From assembly GCF_023509015.1 (NCBI RefSeq), contig NZ_CP094975.1:4829501-4893500 (forward strand): a DNA stretch of 64,000 bases, in the 5' to 3' direction. Both the position numbers and the translations under genes were made by a program. Positions 26,128 through 37,402 of the stretch are shown here, one piece after another (position 1 is the stretch's first letter; each line of letters opens with the position of its first letter). This DNA is from Pseudomonas abieticivorans (GTDB taxonomy: Bacteria > Pseudomonadota > Gammaproteobacteria > Pseudomonadales > Pseudomonadaceae). The notes under the pieces are model-generated. The model was given only the letters and a program-made list of their open reading frames with translations, did no database searches and was not told the origin of the DNA.

Positions 26128-27486
26128 TTACAGCGTAGGCTGCGCCACCGGCAATTCACACGATTGGCCACGGCCCATCGGGAAGTAATCGAAGCCCTTG
26201 CGGGCCAGGCGTTCGCCGTCGTACAGGTTGCGGCCGTCGAAGATCACCGGGGTTTTCAGGCGTTTGTGGATCAGGTCGAAATCCGGTGCCTTGAACTGTT
26301 GCCACTCGGTGCAGATGATCAGCGCGTCGGCGCCGGTCAGGGCCGCCTCCGGGGTGCCCATCAGGCTCAATTCCTCGATATCGCCGTACAGGGCCTGGGT
26401 TTGTTGCATGGCTTCGGGGTCGAAGGCGCGCACGTGGGCGCCGGCCGCCCACAGGGCTTGCATCAGTTCGCGGCTGGGCGCGTCGCGCATGTCGTCGGTG
26501 TTGGGCTTGAAGGCCAGGCCCCATAGGGCGAAGGTCTTGCCGCGCAGTTCACCCTTGAAGTAGGCGTTTACCCGTTCGAACAGCTTGTGCTTCTGCCGTT
26601 CGTTGATCGCTTCCACGGCCTTGAGCAGGTCGTTGGAGCAGTTGGCCTGCTCGGCACTGTGGATCAGTGCGCGCATGTCCTTGGGGAAGCACGAACCGCC
26701 GTAGCCGCAGCCCGGGTAGATGAAGTGGTAGCCGATGCGCGAGTCGGCACCGATGCCCAAACGCACCGACTCGATGTCGGCACCCAAGTGCTCGGCCAGT
26801 TCGGCGATCTGGTTGATGAAGCTGATCTTGGTCGCCAGCATGCAGTTGGCCGCGTACTTGGTGAGCTCGGCGCTGCGCAGGTCCATGAACATGATGCGGT
26901 CGTGGTTGCGGTTGAACGGCGCGTACAGGTCACGCATGATTTCGCGCACCTCCTCACGCTCGCAGCCGATGATGATGCGGTCCGGCTTGCGGCAGTCGCT
27001 CACCGCCGAGCCTTCCTTGAGGAACTCGGGGTTGGAGACGATATCGAACTCAAGACTGCGGCCGGCTTGCTGCAAGGCGTTTTCGATGTGCGCGCGCAAG
27101 GCGTCGCCGGTGCCCACCGGCACGGTGGATTTTTCCACCAGGATCGCCGGCTCCACGCGGTGGCGGGCCACCGCATCGCCCACCGAGAACACGTACTTCA
27201 GGTCTGCCGAGCCGTCTTCGCGCGACGGCGTGCCGACGGCGATGAACAGCACCTGGCCATGTTCCACCGCGCGCTTTTCATCGCTGGTGAAGTGCAGGCG
27301 GCCGCTTTCCAGGTTCTCGCGAACCATGCTCGCCAGGCCCGGTTCGAAGATGCTCACGTGGCCCTGCTCGAGCAGTTTGACCTTGGCCTGATCGACGTCC
27401 ATGCAGATCACATCGTGACCAACCTCAGCCAATACCGTCGCTTGCACGAGGCCGACGTAACCACTTCCGAATACACTGATTTTCAT
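26128..27486 (-). CDS. ugd: UDP-glucose 6-dehydrogenase
   Basis: 452 residues. It oxidises UDP-glucose to UDP-glucuronate with 2 NAD+, the entry substrate for ArnA. The N-terminal Rossmann motif is FGSGYVGLVQATVLAEVGHDV and the active-site cysteine is in PGCGYGGSCFPKDMRAL. It is the last gene of the arn operon, 10 bp after arnF, so precursor supply is co-regulated with lipid A modification. This position in the arn cluster is usual in Pseudomonas. Confidence 0.95.
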   Translation of the reverse strand: MKISVFGSGYVGLVQATVLAEVGHDVICMDVDQAKVKLLEQGHVSIFEPGLASMVRENLESGRLHFTSDEKRAVEHGQVLFIAVGTPSREDGSADLKYVFSVGDAVARHRVEPAILVEKSTVPVGTGDALRAHIENALQQAGRSLEFDIVSNPEFLKEGSAVSDCRKPDRIIIGCEREEVREIMRDLYAPFNRNHDRIMFMDLRSAELTKYAANCMLATKISFINQIAELAEHLGADIESVRLGIGADSRIGYHFIYPGCGYGGSCFPKDMRALIHSAEQANCSNDLLKAVEAINERQKHKLFERVNAYFKGELRGKTFALWGLAFKPNTDDMRDAPSRELMQALWAAGAHVRAFDPEAMQQTQALYGDIEELSLMGTPEAALTGADALIICTEWQQFKAPDFDLIHKRLKTPVIFDGRNLYDGERLARKGFDYFPMGRGQSCELPVAQPTL

Positions 27487-27496
27487 GGGGTAGATC

Positions 27497-27889
27497 CTAG
27501 CCGTTGGTACGGTGCGCGGGTCGCAGATTGATGATTATGACGCCCAGGATGACCAGGGTCACACCCAGTGTCTTGAGCATTGAAAAATGTTCGTTGAAGG
27601 CTGGCAGCACGGCCGCCAGCAGGTACACCAAGGCGTAGCTGATGCTGAGCATCGAGTAGGCCCGGCCCAACGGCAGGTCGCGCAAGGCGCCCAGCCAGCA
27701 AAGCATCGACAGCGCATAAGCGAGGATCGCGCCGGCCAGGACCGCCAGCACGCCCCAAGGCAGGTCGTGAACATTGAGCAGGGCATCCAGCGACGGCAGC
27801 CGGGTCATGCCCCAGCGCATGCCCAGTTGCGCGCCGCTGACCAGCGCTACGCTGCCCAAGGCAAGGATCACACCCCTAGCGCGGCTCAT
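27497..27889 (-). CDS. arnF: ArnF, undecaprenyl-phosphate-aminoarabinose flippase subunit
   Basis: 130 residues, small multidrug-resistance-type protein with four hydrophobic helices. With ArnE it is thought to flip undecaprenyl-phosphate-aminoarabinose to the periplasmic face of the inner membrane. The start ATG 27889 overlaps the arnE stop by 4 bp. The order and size match arn operons. Confidence 0.9.
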   Translation of the reverse strand: MSRARGVILALGSVALVSGAQLGMRWGMTRLPSLDALLNVHDLPWGVLAVLAGAILAYALSMLCWLGALRDLPLGRAYSMLSISYALVYLLAAVLPAFNEHFSMLKTLGVTLVILGVIIINLRPAHRTNG

Positions 27890-28230
27890 GCCTGCCACCC
27901 CAGCAGCACGACGCCGCCCATGACCACGGCCACGCCGAGCCAGTGGCGGGCATCGACGACTTCCTTGAACACAAAACGCGACACCAGGGTCACCAGCACG
28001 AAATTCAGGCTGAGCATGGGGTAGGCGATGCCCACTTCCAGGCGTTGCAGCACCAGCAGCCACAGCAGCAGGCCCAGGCCCAGGCAGGCCAGCGCGGCCC
28101 ACAGCCATGGGGTGAGCAGTTTGCTGGCCACGGGGCTGTCGATGCCGCGCCAGCTTTCCACGGCCAGCTTCTGGGCGATTTGGCCCAGGCAGGTCAGGGT
28201 GCAGGCGCACAGCAGCAGCCAATAGGTCAT
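27886..28230 (-). CDS. arnE: ArnE, undecaprenyl-phosphate-aminoarabinose flippase subunit
   Basis: 114 residues with four membrane helices; the sequence begins [20 protein letters not shown] and has the EamA/SMR-like stretch [16 protein letters not shown]. It is the partner of ArnF. Its start overlaps the arnT stop by 4 bp and its stop overlaps the arnF start, so the pair is translationally coupled. Confidence 0.9.
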   Translation of the reverse strand: MTYWLLLCACTLTCLGQIAQKLAVESWRGIDSPVASKLLTPWLWAALACLGLGLLLWLLVLQRLEVGIAYPMLSLNFVLVTLVSRFVFKEVVDARHWLGVAVVMGGVVLLGWQA

Positions 28231-29876
28231 GGTGCCGCCTGGTCGAAGACGAAAATCACGATGTTGCCTTGCTCGTAGCGCTTGCCATCTTTGGGCAGCA
28301 GTTGGACTTCGTGTACTTCGTCGTCACTCTTGACCCGCATCACCACGCCCACCGAGCCTTGCTGGCGCGCCTGGGTCATCCAGGCCTGAACCTGGTCCAG
28401 GTCCACCTGGCGGCCTTGGGCTTCGGGGTAGGCAATGCCGTATTTGGTTTCGCCGACGGTGTTGTACAGCGCCACTTGCGGGTTCTTCGTGTGCCAGGCC
28501 AAGGCCGAGGCCGCGCCCAGGTCGTTGCTCAACAGGCTATGGGTTTGCGCAAGTTCGGCGGCGTGATCGGCGATGAACGCGTCCGGGGTCTTGTTGTAGA
28601 CGATGTGGTTGGGCAGGGCGGCCGGAATCAGCGCCACCACCACACCCATGCCCAGTGCCGGGGCGAACCAGCCCTGAAGCGGCCGCAGGGCCGCCACGGC
28701 GTTGGCAATGATCCAGGCACCCAAGGTAATCAGCAACAGCGCCAGGTGCTCGGGCTCGTTGTCGTAGAACGGTTTTTTGAGGTGCAGGTAGACCACTGCG
28801 ACCAAGCCCAGCACGCCGGCCGCCAGGTTGAGCAGGGCATTGCTGCGCAGCGCCAGGCTGCTGGCCGCTTGCAGGCGATTGGCCAGCGCATGGCCCATCA
28901 GCAGCGCCAGTGGCAGCATGCACGGCAAGATGTAGGTGGGCAGCTTGCCCTTGCTCAGGCTGAACAGCGCCAACGGCAACAGCAGCCACAACAGCAGGAA
29001 CACCATGGCCGGTTCGGCCTTGTTTTGCCAGGCCTGCTTCACGGTCACCGGCAGCAGCAGGGCCCAAGGCAGGCTCGACAGGGCCAGCAGCGGCAAGTAG
29101 AACCACCACGGCTCGGCGTGTTGGGCATCGTCACCGGCAAAGCGGCGGATGTGCTCGTGCCAGAAGAAAAACCGCCAGAAGTCCGGTTCGCGCAGGTGCA
29201 CGGTCAGCACCCAAGGCAGGCTCACCAGCAAGGCCACCACCACGGCCAGCAGGCCGTAGCGCACCAACTCGGCAAAACGTCGCTGCCAAAGCATGTAGGG
29301 CAAGCCCACCAATACCGGCAACAGCAGCGCCAGGAAACCCTTGGTCATGAACCCCATGGCGCACGCGGCCCCCAGCAGTGCCCAGGCGGCAATGCGGGCG
29401 TTACGGGTACGGCTGTCGACGGCGAACCACAGCGCCACGAAGCTCAGGTTCACCCACAGGGTGAACTGCGGGTCCAGGTTGGCGTAGCCCGCTTGCCCTG
29501 CCACCAGGCCAAAGCTCATGTAGAGCACCGCGCAAGCCAGGCTTTTGCGGGGGTCGTTCCACAGCCGGCGGGCGATCACCCAAGCCAGCAGCACGCCTAG
29601 GCCCAGGCTGATCGCCGACGCCACGCGCACGCCGAACAGGTTCTGCCCGAACACGGCCTGGCCGATGGCGATCATCCAGTAGCCGGCGGCCGGTTTTTCG
29701 AAGTAGCGCAGGCCCATGAAGTGCGGCGCGGCCCAATCACCGCCCAGCAGCATTTCCTGGCTGATCTGGGCATAGCGGGTTTCGTCGGGTATCCACAGGC
29801 CGTGGGTAGCCAACGGCAACAGGTAGAACAGGGCAAAAGCCAGCAGTATCAGCGGCAGGGTCCAGCGGCGCGTCAT
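28227..29876 (-). CDS. arnT: ArnT, lipid A 4-amino-4-deoxy-L-arabinose transferase
   Basis: 549 residues, inner-membrane GT-C glycosyltransferase with about 12-13 helices and the first periplasmic loop carrying the catalytic [12 protein letters not shown]. It moves aminoarabinose from undecaprenyl phosphate to lipid A phosphates, lowering negative charge and giving polymyxin resistance. The C-terminal periplasmic domain is present ([16 protein letters not shown] region). Overlaps of 4 bp with arnD and arnE couple translation. Confidence 0.95.
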   Translation of the reverse strand: MTRRWTLPLILLAFALFYLLPLATHGLWIPDETRYAQISQEMLLGGDWAAPHFMGLRYFEKPAAGYWMIAIGQAVFGQNLFGVRVASAISLGLGVLLAWVIARRLWNDPRKSLACAVLYMSFGLVAGQAGYANLDPQFTLWVNLSFVALWFAVDSRTRNARIAAWALLGAACAMGFMTKGFLALLLPVLVGLPYMLWQRRFAELVRYGLLAVVVALLVSLPWVLTVHLREPDFWRFFFWHEHIRRFAGDDAQHAEPWWFYLPLLALSSLPWALLLPVTVKQAWQNKAEPAMVFLLLWLLLPLALFSLSKGKLPTYILPCMLPLALLMGHALANRLQAASSLALRSNALLNLAAGVLGLVAVVYLHLKKPFYDNEPEHLALLLITLGAWIIANAVAALRPLQGWFAPALGMGVVVALIPAALPNHIVYNKTPDAFIADHAAELAQTHSLLSNDLGAASALAWHTKNPQVALYNTVGETKYGIAYPEAQGRQVDLDQVQAWMTQARQQGSVGVVMRVKSDDEVHEVQLLPKDGKRYEQGNIVIFVFDQAAP

Positions 29877-30757
29877 GGTTGCTGAACCCCCAGCCAGCCT
29901 TCCCGGCCGGGCAGGGCGCCGCGTACCAGGTGGCCTTCGGGCAATTGCTCGATGGGGTTGGGCAATAACTGGCCCAGGGGTTGGAATGCGATGCCCTGCT
30001 GGCGTGATGCAGCCAGCAATTGGCGAAATTGTTCAGCCATGAGGATCCCTTCTACTTCGGCATGAATGGTGTAGACGTTCAGCGCATCGTGCTTGAAGCG
30101 CTGCAGGATGAAGTCGTTGAAACCCTGGGCGCTGACGGTCGGCCCCACCACTTCATCAAAGGTGGGCAGGTCCACGGGGATCTGCGCCGTGCCCGGCTGG
30201 CCATCGGCCAACAGCGGGCGGAATGCACTGTGCCCACGGCAATCGCTGTTGTAGCGAAAGTCGAAGGCTTGCTTGGCTTGTACCACACGCTCGTCGGCGC
30301 GCCAGCCGGCCGAAGCCGAACAGTCGACGCGGTTGCCGAGGATGTCGCTCAAGGTGTCGACGCCGCGGCGGATCTGCTCGTGAAGCTGGGCATCCGACCA
30401 GCGCCCGGCATTGGCCTGCCAGCCATGGTGATCCCAGGCGTGCAAGCCGACCTCATGCCCGGCGGCCTGGGCCTGGCGCATCAAGTGCCCCAGGTCACGA
30501 CCGATCGGTTTGCCTGGCCAGGCGGTGCCGGCCAGCAGGATGTCCCAGCCATACAGGCCGGCAGCGTTGGAACGGAGCATTTTCCAGAGAAACTGCGGGC
30601 GGATCAGGCGCCACAGGTGGCGCCCCATGTTGTCCGGGCCGACACTGAAGAAAAACGTCGCCTTGACCTGTGCCTCATCGAGCAGCTCGAGGAGCCGGGG
30701 CACCCCCTCACGGGTGCCTCGGTAGGTGTCGACATCAATGCGTAGGCCTGCCTGCAT
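29873..30757 (-). CDS. arnD: ArnD, deformylase of the undecaprenyl-linked intermediate
   Basis: 294 residues, NodB-like polysaccharide deacetylase. It removes the formyl group from undecaprenyl-phosphate-4-formamido-arabinose. Metal-site segments are visible at [21 protein letters not shown] and HAWDHHGWQ. Its start overlaps the arnA stop by 1 bp (TAATG). Confidence 0.93.
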   Translation of the reverse strand: MQAGLRIDVDTYRGTREGVPRLLELLDEAQVKATFFFSVGPDNMGRHLWRLIRPQFLWKMLRSNAAGLYGWDILLAGTAWPGKPIGRDLGHLMRQAQAAGHEVGLHAWDHHGWQANAGRWSDAQLHEQIRRGVDTLSDILGNRVDCSASAGWRADERVVQAKQAFDFRYNSDCRGHSAFRPLLADGQPGTAQIPVDLPTFDEVVGPTVSAQGFNDFILQRFKHDALNVYTIHAEVEGILMAEQFRQLLAASRQQGIAFQPLGQLLPNPIEQLPEGHLVRGALPGREGWLGVQQP

Positions 30758-32748
30758 TAACGCTTGCTCTCGATTTCGACCATCGCTTCACGCAGGAAGA
30801 AATCCAGGGTCTTGCCGATGGTTTCGCTCAGCTCGATGGTCGGGGTCCAGTCGATCAGGCGGCGGGCGTTTTCGATGCTTGGGGTGCGGTGGGTCACGTC
30901 CTGGTAGCCATTGCCGTAGAACGCCTTGCTTTCGATTTCGCGGAAGCCTGCGAACGGCGGGAAGTTGCCACGCAGTGGGTGGGCTTCGAACTGGCGCAGC
31001 AGCTCTTCACCGAGTTGGCGGATGCTGGCTTCGTTGTCCGGGTTACCGATGTTGATGATCTCGCCGTCGCACTTGCCGTCGCGGTTTTCGATGATGCGCG
31101 CCAGTGCCTCAATGCCGTCGTCCACGTCGGTGAAGGTGCGCTTCTGCTCGCCACCGTCGACCAGGCGGATCGGGGTACCTTCCACCAGGTGCAGGATCAG
31201 TTGGGTGATGGCCCGCGAGCTGCCGATGCGTGCCGAATCCAGGCGGTCCAGGCGTGGGCCCATCCAGTTGAACGGACGGAACAGGGTGAATTTCAGGCCC
31301 TTGTCGCCATAGGCCCAGATCACGCGGTCCAACAGTTGCTTGGACACCGAGTAGATCCAGCGTTGCTTGTTGATCGGGCCAACGATCAGGTTCGAGGTGT
31401 TCTCGTCGAAGTGGCTGTCCTGGCACATGCCGTAGACTTCGGAGGTGGACGGGAAAATCACACGCTTGTTGTACTTGACGCAGTGGCGGACGATCTTCAG
31501 GTTTTCTTCGAAGTCCAGTTCGAACACGCGCAGCGGGTTGCGGGTGTATTCGATTGGCGTGGCGATGGCCACCAGCGGCAGTACCACGTCGCACTTCTTG
31601 ATGTGGTATTCGATCCACTCGGAGTGGATGCTGATGTCGCCTTCCACGAAGTGGAAGCGTGGGTGATTGCGCAAGTGCTCGATGGCGTCGGAACCGATGT
31701 CCAGGCCAAACACTTCGTAACGCTCGTCACGCAGCAGGCGCTCGGACAGGTGGTTGCCGATAAACCCGTTGACGCCCAGGATCAGCACGCGAGTGCGGCG
31801 CGCCGGGCGGCCGGTTTGCTTGCTGACCAGGCGCGAGCCATTTACCAGGCCCATTTCGCGGGCCAGTTGCGGGCCGCTCAGGTACAGGCCGGCGTCGCCA
31901 CGCTGGCCGGCACGGATTTCCAGCGAGTCGGTGCCGCAGGCGATGCGCAGCGGCTCGCAGCTGATGACCTGGCCTGGGGCCATGCCTTCGTTGCCGGCCA
32001 CCACTTCGGCGGCCCAGACGATCAGCTTGTGCTCGCCCACGGCGCAGAACGCGCCTGGGTACGGTTGGGTGACGGCGCGCACCAGGTTGAACAGTTGCTC
32101 GGCCGGTTTGCTCCAGTCCAGCAGGCCATCGGCCGGGGTGCGGCGGCCATAGGTGCTGGCCTTGCTTTCATCCTGGGCGGTTTCGCTCACCTTGCCGGCA
32201 GCCAGTTGTGGCAGGGTGTCACGCAGCAGTTGGGCGGCGGCTTCACGCAGTTTGGCGTGCAGGCTCAGGCCCGTGTCGCTGCGTTCGATGGCCACGCGCT
32301 GCTGGGCGGCAATGGCGCCGGCGTCAGCGCGCTTGACCATGCGGTGCAGGGTGACGCCGGTTTGGCTTTCGCCATTGACCAGTACCCAGTTGGCCGGGGC
32401 GCGGCCACGGTACTGCGGCAGCAGCGAGCCGTGCAGGTTGTAGGCGCCTTGCTTGGCGCAGGCCAGCAGTTCTTCGCCCAGCAGGTTGCGGTAGTAGAAC
32501 GAGAAGATGAAGTCGGCGTTCAGTGCACGGATACGCTCGACCCAGATCGGGTGGTTGGCGTCTTCCGGGGCGTGCACGGGGATGCCGTTGCGTGCGCACA
32601 GTTGGGCGACCGATGCGTAGAAAGTGTTTTCTTTCGGGTCATCGGCATGGGTGAAGACCGCAGCGACCTCATAGCCTGCGTCGAGCAGGGCCTGGATGCC
32701 GGTGCAACCGATATCGTGATAAGCGAAGACAACAGCTTTCTGTTTCAT
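30757..32748 (-). CDS. arnA: ArnA, bifunctional UDP-glucuronate decarboxylase / UDP-aminoarabinose formyltransferase
   Basis: 663 residues, two domains. The N-terminal formyltransferase (1-~300) has the [18 protein letters not shown] loop. The C-terminal Rossmann dehydrogenase (~315-663) has [14 protein letters not shown], the STSEVYGM segment and the catalytic YxxxK in YSVSKQLL. It performs two non-consecutive steps of UDP-aminoarabinose synthesis. Overlaps arnC by 4 bp. Confidence 0.96.
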   Translation of the reverse strand: MKQKAVVFAYHDIGCTGIQALLDAGYEVAAVFTHADDPKENTFYASVAQLCARNGIPVHAPEDANHPIWVERIRALNADFIFSFYYRNLLGEELLACAKQGAYNLHGSLLPQYRGRAPANWVLVNGESQTGVTLHRMVKRADAGAIAAQQRVAIERSDTGLSLHAKLREAAAQLLRDTLPQLAAGKVSETAQDESKASTYGRRTPADGLLDWSKPAEQLFNLVRAVTQPYPGAFCAVGEHKLIVWAAEVVAGNEGMAPGQVISCEPLRIACGTDSLEIRAGQRGDAGLYLSGPQLAREMGLVNGSRLVSKQTGRPARRTRVLILGVNGFIGNHLSERLLRDERYEVFGLDIGSDAIEHLRNHPRFHFVEGDISIHSEWIEYHIKKCDVVLPLVAIATPIEYTRNPLRVFELDFEENLKIVRHCVKYNKRVIFPSTSEVYGMCQDSHFDENTSNLIVGPINKQRWIYSVSKQLLDRVIWAYGDKGLKFTLFRPFNWMGPRLDRLDSARIGSSRAITQLILHLVEGTPIRLVDGGEQKRTFTDVDDGIEALARIIENRDGKCDGEIINIGNPDNEASIRQLGEELLRQFEAHPLRGNFPPFAGFREIESKAFYGNGYQDVTHRTPSIENARRLIDWTPTIELSETIGKTLDFFLREAMVEIESKR

Positions 32749-33758
32749 GAGACAGCCTTAACGGAAGAAGACACAGGAATGGTTTCAGCAGGCGATGCAA
32801 GTGTGGCCGAAGAGCTGCGCAGCACTTTCTCGATAAAGAAGCGTGGGCGGGCACGTACATCGCTGTACATGCGGCCCAGGTATTCACCCAGCAGGCCCAT
32901 GCCGATGAACTGGCCGCCGGTGAATACAAACAGCACCGCGAACAGCACGAAGTTGCCGTGGCCGGACCAGGCCGCGCCGTAGATCAGGCGCAACACGATC
33001 AACGCGATGGCAAACAGCACGCCCAAGGTCGCCATGCCCATGCCAACGATGCTCAGCAAGCGCAAGGGCGTGGTGGTCATGCAGGTGACCAGGTCGAACA
33101 TCAGGTTGATCAGCTTCATCGGGCTGTATTTGGAGTCACCATGCTCGCGCTCGGCGTGGTGCACCAACACCTCGGTGGTGTGGCGGGCAAAGCTGTTGGC
33201 CAGGATCGGGATGAAGGTGCTGCGTTCGCGGCACGCCAGCATGGCGTCGACCACCGAGCGGCGGTAGGCGCGCAGCATGCAGCCGTAGTCGGTCATGGCC
33301 ACGCCGGTGGAGCGCTTGACGGCCAGGTTGATCAGCCGTGAAGGCCAGCGACGCATGGCCGAGTCCTGGCGGTTGTTGCGCACGGTGCCGACCACGTCGT
33401 AGCCCAGTTCGGCCTGCTCGACCAGGCGCGGGATCTCTTCGGGCGGGTTCTGCAGGTCGGCGTCCAGGGTGATCACCAGGTCACCGATCGATTGCTCGAA
33501 ACCGGCCATGATCGCCGCGTGCTGGCCGTAGTTACGGTTAAGAATGACCGCTACCACGTGGCTGCCTTCGCGCTCGGCGGCGGCCTGCAGCATGTCGGCC
33601 GACTCGTCGCGGCTGCCGTCGTCCACCAGCACTATCTCATAGCGGTGCTTGAGTTGGGCGCAGGCCGCTTCGGTACGGCGCAGCAGTTCGGGCAGGCTCT
33701 GTTCTTCGTTGTAGACCGGTATGACGATCGACACGCTATTGATTGGATAAGGTCTCAC
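32745..33758 (-). CDS. arnC: ArnC, undecaprenyl-phosphate 4-deoxy-4-formamido-L-arabinose transferase
   Basis: 337 residues. The GT-2 domain starts [18 protein letters not shown] and has the metal-binding [11 protein letters not shown]. Two C-terminal membrane helices (~235-300) anchor it. It loads formylated aminoarabinose onto undecaprenyl phosphate. Overlaps arnB by 4 bp. Confidence 0.95.
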   Translation of the reverse strand: MRPYPINSVSIVIPVYNEEQSLPELLRRTEAACAQLKHRYEIVLVDDGSRDESADMLQAAAEREGSHVVAVILNRNYGQHAAIMAGFEQSIGDLVITLDADLQNPPEEIPRLVEQAELGYDVVGTVRNNRQDSAMRRWPSRLINLAVKRSTGVAMTDYGCMLRAYRRSVVDAMLACRERSTFIPILANSFARHTTEVLVHHAEREHGDSKYSPMKLINLMFDLVTCMTTTPLRLLSIVGMGMATLGVLFAIALIVLRLIYGAAWSGHGNFVLFAVLFVFTGGQFIGMGLLGEYLGRMYSDVRARPRFFIEKVLRSSSATLASPAETIPVSSSVKAVS

Positions 33759-34903
33759 GGGCGACGTCCCAGGGTTCGTTCAATGGCACAGGCGACACGT
33801 TCGACGTCGTCGAGGGTCATGTCGGGGAACAGCGGGATGGAGCACAGGCGCGCCGAGTTCCATTCGGTGTTGGGCAGCGACACGTTGGGGAAGCGCTCGC
33901 GGTACCAGGTGTGCAGGTGCGTGGCGATGAAGTGGATGCCGGTGCCGATGCCCTGGTCTTGCAGGCCCTTCATGAAGGCTTCGCGGTTGATGCCGCAGCG
34001 TTCTTCGTCGATACGCACGATAAACAGGTGCCAGGCGTGCTGTTGTGGGTAGGTCGGCACCTTCAAGGGTTCGATCGGCAGGCCTTCCAAGCGCTTGGCG
34101 TACGCGGCGGCCAGGTGGGTGCGCTGCACGTTGATGGCGTCCAGGCGCTCCAGTTGCACCAAGGCAATGGCGGCGTTGATGTCGGCCAGGTTGTATTTGA
34201 AACCGGGCTCCATCACCTGTGCCTGGGGCTTGCGGCCGTGGGTCAGGCGGTCGTAGGCGTCCACCCCCAGGCCGTGGAATTTGAGCATGCGTACGCGGTT
34301 GGCGAAGGCCTCGTCGTCACTGACGAACATGCCGCCTTCGGCGCAGGTCATGTTCTTGATCGCGTGGAACGAGAAAATCGCCGTGCCCTGGGCACCGACC
34401 GGGCGGTCGCGGTACTGGGTGCCGGCGGCGTGGGCGGCGTCTTCGATGATGCGGATACCGTGGCGTTCGGCCAGCGCGTACAGCGGGTCCAGGTCGAAGG
34501 CGGCGCCGGCGTAGTGAACCGGGATAATCGCTTTGGTGCGCGGGGTGATGGCCGCCTCGATGCTGGCCAAATCGCTCATCAGGGTGTCGCGGTCGACGTC
34601 GACGAACACCGGGGTGGCGCCCAGCAGGCAGATCATGTTGGCGGTGGACACCCAGGTTTGCGAGGGGGTGATGACTTCGTCGCCAGGGCCGATGCCCAGC
34701 GCCAGCAAGGCGATGTGCATGGCACCGGTGGCCGAGGAAACGGCCACGGCGTGGCGTGCGCCTACTTTTTCGGCAAACTGTTGTTCCAGGGCCTGGGCTT
34801 TGGGCCCAGTGGTGATCCAGCCGGAGCGTAGAACCTGCTCGACGGCGGCGATCTCTTCGTCGCCCATGCTGGGGCGCGAGAAAGGAAGAAAAGTCTGGCT
34901 CAT
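33755..34903 (-). CDS. arnB: ArnB, UDP-4-amino-4-deoxy-L-arabinose aminotransferase
   Basis: 382 residues, DegT/DnrJ PLP aminotransferase; the PLP lysine is in [16 protein letters not shown]. It is the first gene of the eight-gene operon. ATG 34903 is chosen because GAGGA lies 7-12 bp upstream and the sequence [18 protein letters not shown] matches the family start. The control elements should lie in the 34904-35345 spacer. No pmrAB or phoPQ gene is in this window. Confidence 0.95.
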   Translation of the reverse strand: MSQTFLPFSRPSMGDEEIAAVEQVLRSGWITTGPKAQALEQQFAEKVGARHAVAVSSATGAMHIALLALGIGPGDEVITPSQTWVSTANMICLLGATPVFVDVDRDTLMSDLASIEAAITPRTKAIIPVHYAGAAFDLDPLYALAERHGIRIIEDAAHAAGTQYRDRPVGAQGTAIFSFHAIKNMTCAEGGMFVSDDEAFANRVRMLKFHGLGVDAYDRLTHGRKPQAQVMEPGFKYNLADINAAIALVQLERLDAINVQRTHLAAAYAKRLEGLPIEPLKVPTYPQQHAWHLFIVRIDEERCGINREAFMKGLQDQGIGTGIHFIATHLHTWYRERFPNVSLPNTEWNSARLCSIPLFPDMTLDDVERVACAIERTLGRRP

Positions 34904-35345
34904 GGCATTCCTCAAGTTCAACAGGGCATATCAGCGGCGGTTCTTATGCCGTCAGTCACTGTTATATTTTGCAATTATTACTGGCGTTAGCTGAACGGGA
35001 GCTTTCTTTGAGAGGAATTGAAGGCAGGGCCCACCCGTGATGCTGCAAGTTCTTGAACATGTTGCCGTCCTTGGAATTGAGAGCCGTTCCTGATAATGGA
35101 CATGGCTCTTCAGTTCATTTTAGCTGGGCTGGAAATTAGCTGAGCGAAGTTGAAAATTTCGTGGGCATATTGTGATTTTGTTGCTTTTCACACGCAGATT
35201 CAGAGGCTTGTTCGCTGTGGGCAAAATGCAGGCTTGTATCAACGCTGTCAAATTGAGTTTGTGTGAAAATAAACAATTACCTGCCGCGCATTCGATGGAG
35301 CCCCTGTTTTAGCCCGCAAGCGTACCCAGATGCTGCTCCAGCCGA
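34904..35345 (-). other. AT-rich non-coding spacer upstream of arnB
   Basis: About 440 bp without a convincing gene and clearly richer in A+T than its surroundings, especially 34960-34985 and 35125-35290. It must hold the arn promoter (reading leftwards). I looked for PmrA (CTTAAT-type) and PhoP (GTTTA-type) direct repeats and found none that are convincing. Confidence 0.6.
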
Positions 35346-36107
35346 TCAGCCCGCCAGTTGCACGCGCAACGCTTGCATTCGGCTCGCAAGGTCTGGCGCC
35401 GGGTTGTGCCCGATCAGCATGAAGGCATGCCCGCCGTTGGCCCAGAACACCACATTCATGCCATAGCGGCGTTCGTGGGCAGGCACTTGTGTGCCTCCCT
35501 CGTTTAGGGTCAAGCACAGGGCCATGGGCCCGTAGAGCGGGTCCAGGTAGGTGATCTGGGCGATTGGCCGGTCATCGTATTGCAGCACTTGGGCACGCTT
35601 GAATTCGATGCCGGGCAATTTCAACTGCGCAGGCTTGAGGGCTAAGCCTAGCCTATGTTCGACGACCTGCAGTTGGGCGGTTTGCGCGGCCTCATCACTG
35701 GGTAGGTTCTCCAGGGTTTGGGCGGTGTAGAGCGCCATGTAGTCGGCCACCACTTCGCGCCATTGGTCAGCCTTGCCGGCATGGGCGTGCCAGCCGATGA
35801 ACAGCCGGTCTGCGGCGATGCCGGCCAGCAGGCAACTGGCGGCCACGGCCAGCAGGCGACGCCGGCCGAATGTCGCACCCGCCGAGGGCGCCGGCAGCGC
35901 GGCAAGCATCGCCGCCAGGCGTTCCTGCGGGGCCTGGGCCAGCAGTTCGCCGTAGGCATTTGGGTAGGGCAGGCTACTGCGCTCCAGGTATTCAAGGCGC
36001 CGAGCCAGGTCGGCATTCTGGTCCAAGGCGTGCTCCATCTCGATTTGCGCCTGGGTGTCCAGTTCACCATCGAGAAAGGCGACCAATTGTTCGTCTGGCA
36101 CATTCAT
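35346..36107 (-). CDS. Anti-sigma factor
   Basis: 253 residues with one central membrane helix (~84-104, RRRLLAVAASCLLAGIAADRLF). The N-terminal cytoplasmic part, MNVPDEQLVAFLDGELD, is typical of anti-sigma factors but lacks the HxxxCxxC zinc ligands of the classic ZAS domain. The C-terminal ~150 residues lie in the periplasm. The gene overlaps the sigma gene by 4 bp, so it should hold that ECF factor inactive. Confidence 0.85.
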   Translation of the reverse strand: MNVPDEQLVAFLDGELDTQAQIEMEHALDQNADLARRLEYLERSSLPYPNAYGELLAQAPQERLAAMLAALPAPSAGATFGRRRLLAVAASCLLAGIAADRLFIGWHAHAGKADQWREVVADYMALYTAQTLENLPSDEAAQTAQLQVVEHRLGLALKPAQLKLPGIEFKRAQVLQYDDRPIAQITYLDPLYGPMALCLTLNEGGTQVPAHERRYGMNVVFWANGGHAFMLIGHNPAPDLASRMQALRVQLAG

Positions 36108-36622
36108 TGGCGTTTTCCTTTCAAGGTGGCGGGCACGGCCTGCAAGGGCAGGTGCTCGGCCAGTTTCAGCCGTGCCGCGGCCAGGCGGCTCATGACGGTG
36201 CCCAGGGGCACCCCCAACAGTTCGGCCACTTCGCGGTAGGCCAGGCCCTCGACGTAGGCCAGAAATACCGTGGCGCGCTGGGCTTCGGGCAGGGCGTCCA
36301 CGCGTTTGAGCACCTGGGCGGCCAGCACGTGGGTGTGGGCCGCCTGTTCACCGTCGAACCACAGGGCTGTGTCCACCTCGACAGAGCCTTGGCCATGGCG
36401 TACGCGGCGGGCGCGTACCTCGTTAAGCCAGATCGAGTGCAGGATGCTCAGCAGCCAGCGGTCCATGCGGGTACCGGGCAGGTATTGGTCGGCGCGTTCC
36501 AAGGCACGCACGCAGGTGGCCTGCACCAAGTCTTCGGCGACATGCCGTTGCCGGGACAATACCAGCCCGTAGCGCCACAAGCGCGCCAGGTGCTGGCCCA
36601 GTTCGGCCTTGAATGCAGGCAT
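36104..36622 (-). CDS. ECF-type RNA polymerase sigma factor
   Basis: 172 residues: region 2 (LWRYGLVLSRQRHVAEDLVQATCVRAL) and region 4 (LPEAQRATVFLAYVEGLAYREVAELLGVPLGTVMSRL). Group IV (ECF) sigma factor, controlled by the overlapping anti-sigma gene. A secreted TPR protein gene lies 28 bp upstream in the same direction. It is not flanked by a TonB receptor, so iron-starvation control is unlikely. Confidence 0.93.
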   Translation of the reverse strand: MPAFKAELGQHLARLWRYGLVLSRQRHVAEDLVQATCVRALERADQYLPGTRMDRWLLSILHSIWLNEVRARRVRHGQGSVEVDTALWFDGEQAAHTHVLAAQVLKRVDALPEAQRATVFLAYVEGLAYREVAELLGVPLGTVMSRLAAARLKLAEHLPLQAVPATLKGKRQ

Positions 36623-36650
36623 GTCGACGATGCTGTGCTCCGCTCAGGCG

Positions 36651-37193
36651 TCAGGTTTTCGATGAGCCGGAGATGGCTTCGGCCAAGTCCTTGTACTCCT
36701 CGCAAGTGGTGCTGCCGATCGACTTGATGCTGTCGAGTTGCTGTTGGGCCAGGTCCAGTCGGCCTTTGATGACATAGGCTTCACCCAGGTATTCGCGCAC
36801 CTGTGCATAGTGTGGATCAAGCTGCACGGCCTGCAGGTAATAACCGATCCCTTCGTCGGTGCGGCCCAGTTTGCGCGTGGCGTAGCCGCGGTAGTTCAGT
36901 GCCTTCGCGGTATTGGGTTGCTTGAGTGTGTCGAGCAGGGCCAGAGCCTCTTCGTAGCGACCGTCCTTGGCCAGCCGATAGGCGTAATCAGTGCGGTCGG
37001 CGTCTGGCACAAGCTTGCTTTGCTGGCTGACGCAGCTCTTGCTGTGGCTGTCCCAGACTTTGCCTTTCGGGCAATTGGGCTTGGCCGGTTCCTCATCGCC
37101 ACCGCCGCTGGCAAACGCGGGCAGGCTGGTGAACGCCGCCGCCAGGCAACCGGCCAGCAGCAGAGGGGCGAAGACGGCTTTGCGATTGATCAT
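36651..37193 (-). CDS. Secreted tetratricopeptide-repeat protein
   Basis: 180 residues with a signal peptide (MINRKAVFAPLLLAGCLAAAF, cut near SLPAFA-SGG). A Cys-containing linker (NCPKGKVWDSHSKSCV) precedes two to three TPR units (DGRYEEALALLDTLKQPN; AKALNYRGYATRKLGRTDEG; PHYAQVREYLGEAYVIKG). It probably acts as a periplasmic protein-binding partner of the sigma/anti-sigma pair encoded just downstream. Confidence 0.8.
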   Translation of the reverse strand: MINRKAVFAPLLLAGCLAAAFTSLPAFASGGGDEEPAKPNCPKGKVWDSHSKSCVSQQSKLVPDADRTDYAYRLAKDGRYEEALALLDTLKQPNTAKALNYRGYATRKLGRTDEGIGYYLQAVQLDPHYAQVREYLGEAYVIKGRLDLAQQQLDSIKSIGSTTCEEYKDLAEAISGSSKT

Positions 37194-37328
37194 CTGCGAT
37201 GCTCCATAACGGTGGGGTAGCAGGCAGTGAACACGCCAGCGGTGGGTTTTATTCGGTGAGGGCCGAAAAAAGCACAGGGGTTGCCTGTGAGAGTTGGTTT
37301 GGAGTCGGCTTCAATATTTCAAATAATA

Positions 37329-37352
37329 GGATCCATTGACTTTTGGATCCAT
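37329..37352 (+). promoter_or_regulatory. Direct-repeat operator candidate for the AraC regulator
   Basis: GGATCCAT occurs at 37329-37336 and 37345-37352, 16 bp apart in the same orientation, around a -35-like TTGACT (37336-37341). Tandem sites of this kind are usual for AraC-family proteins. Confidence 0.5.
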
Positions 37353-37402
37353 GCTCGCTGTGGCAATATCAAGTAACAACTTCAGCGAGTGACTGCACGA
37401 TC

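Noticed and set aside
34904..35345. PmrA or PhoP boxes upstream of arnB
   Set aside because: No pair of half-sites with correct spacing could be seen.
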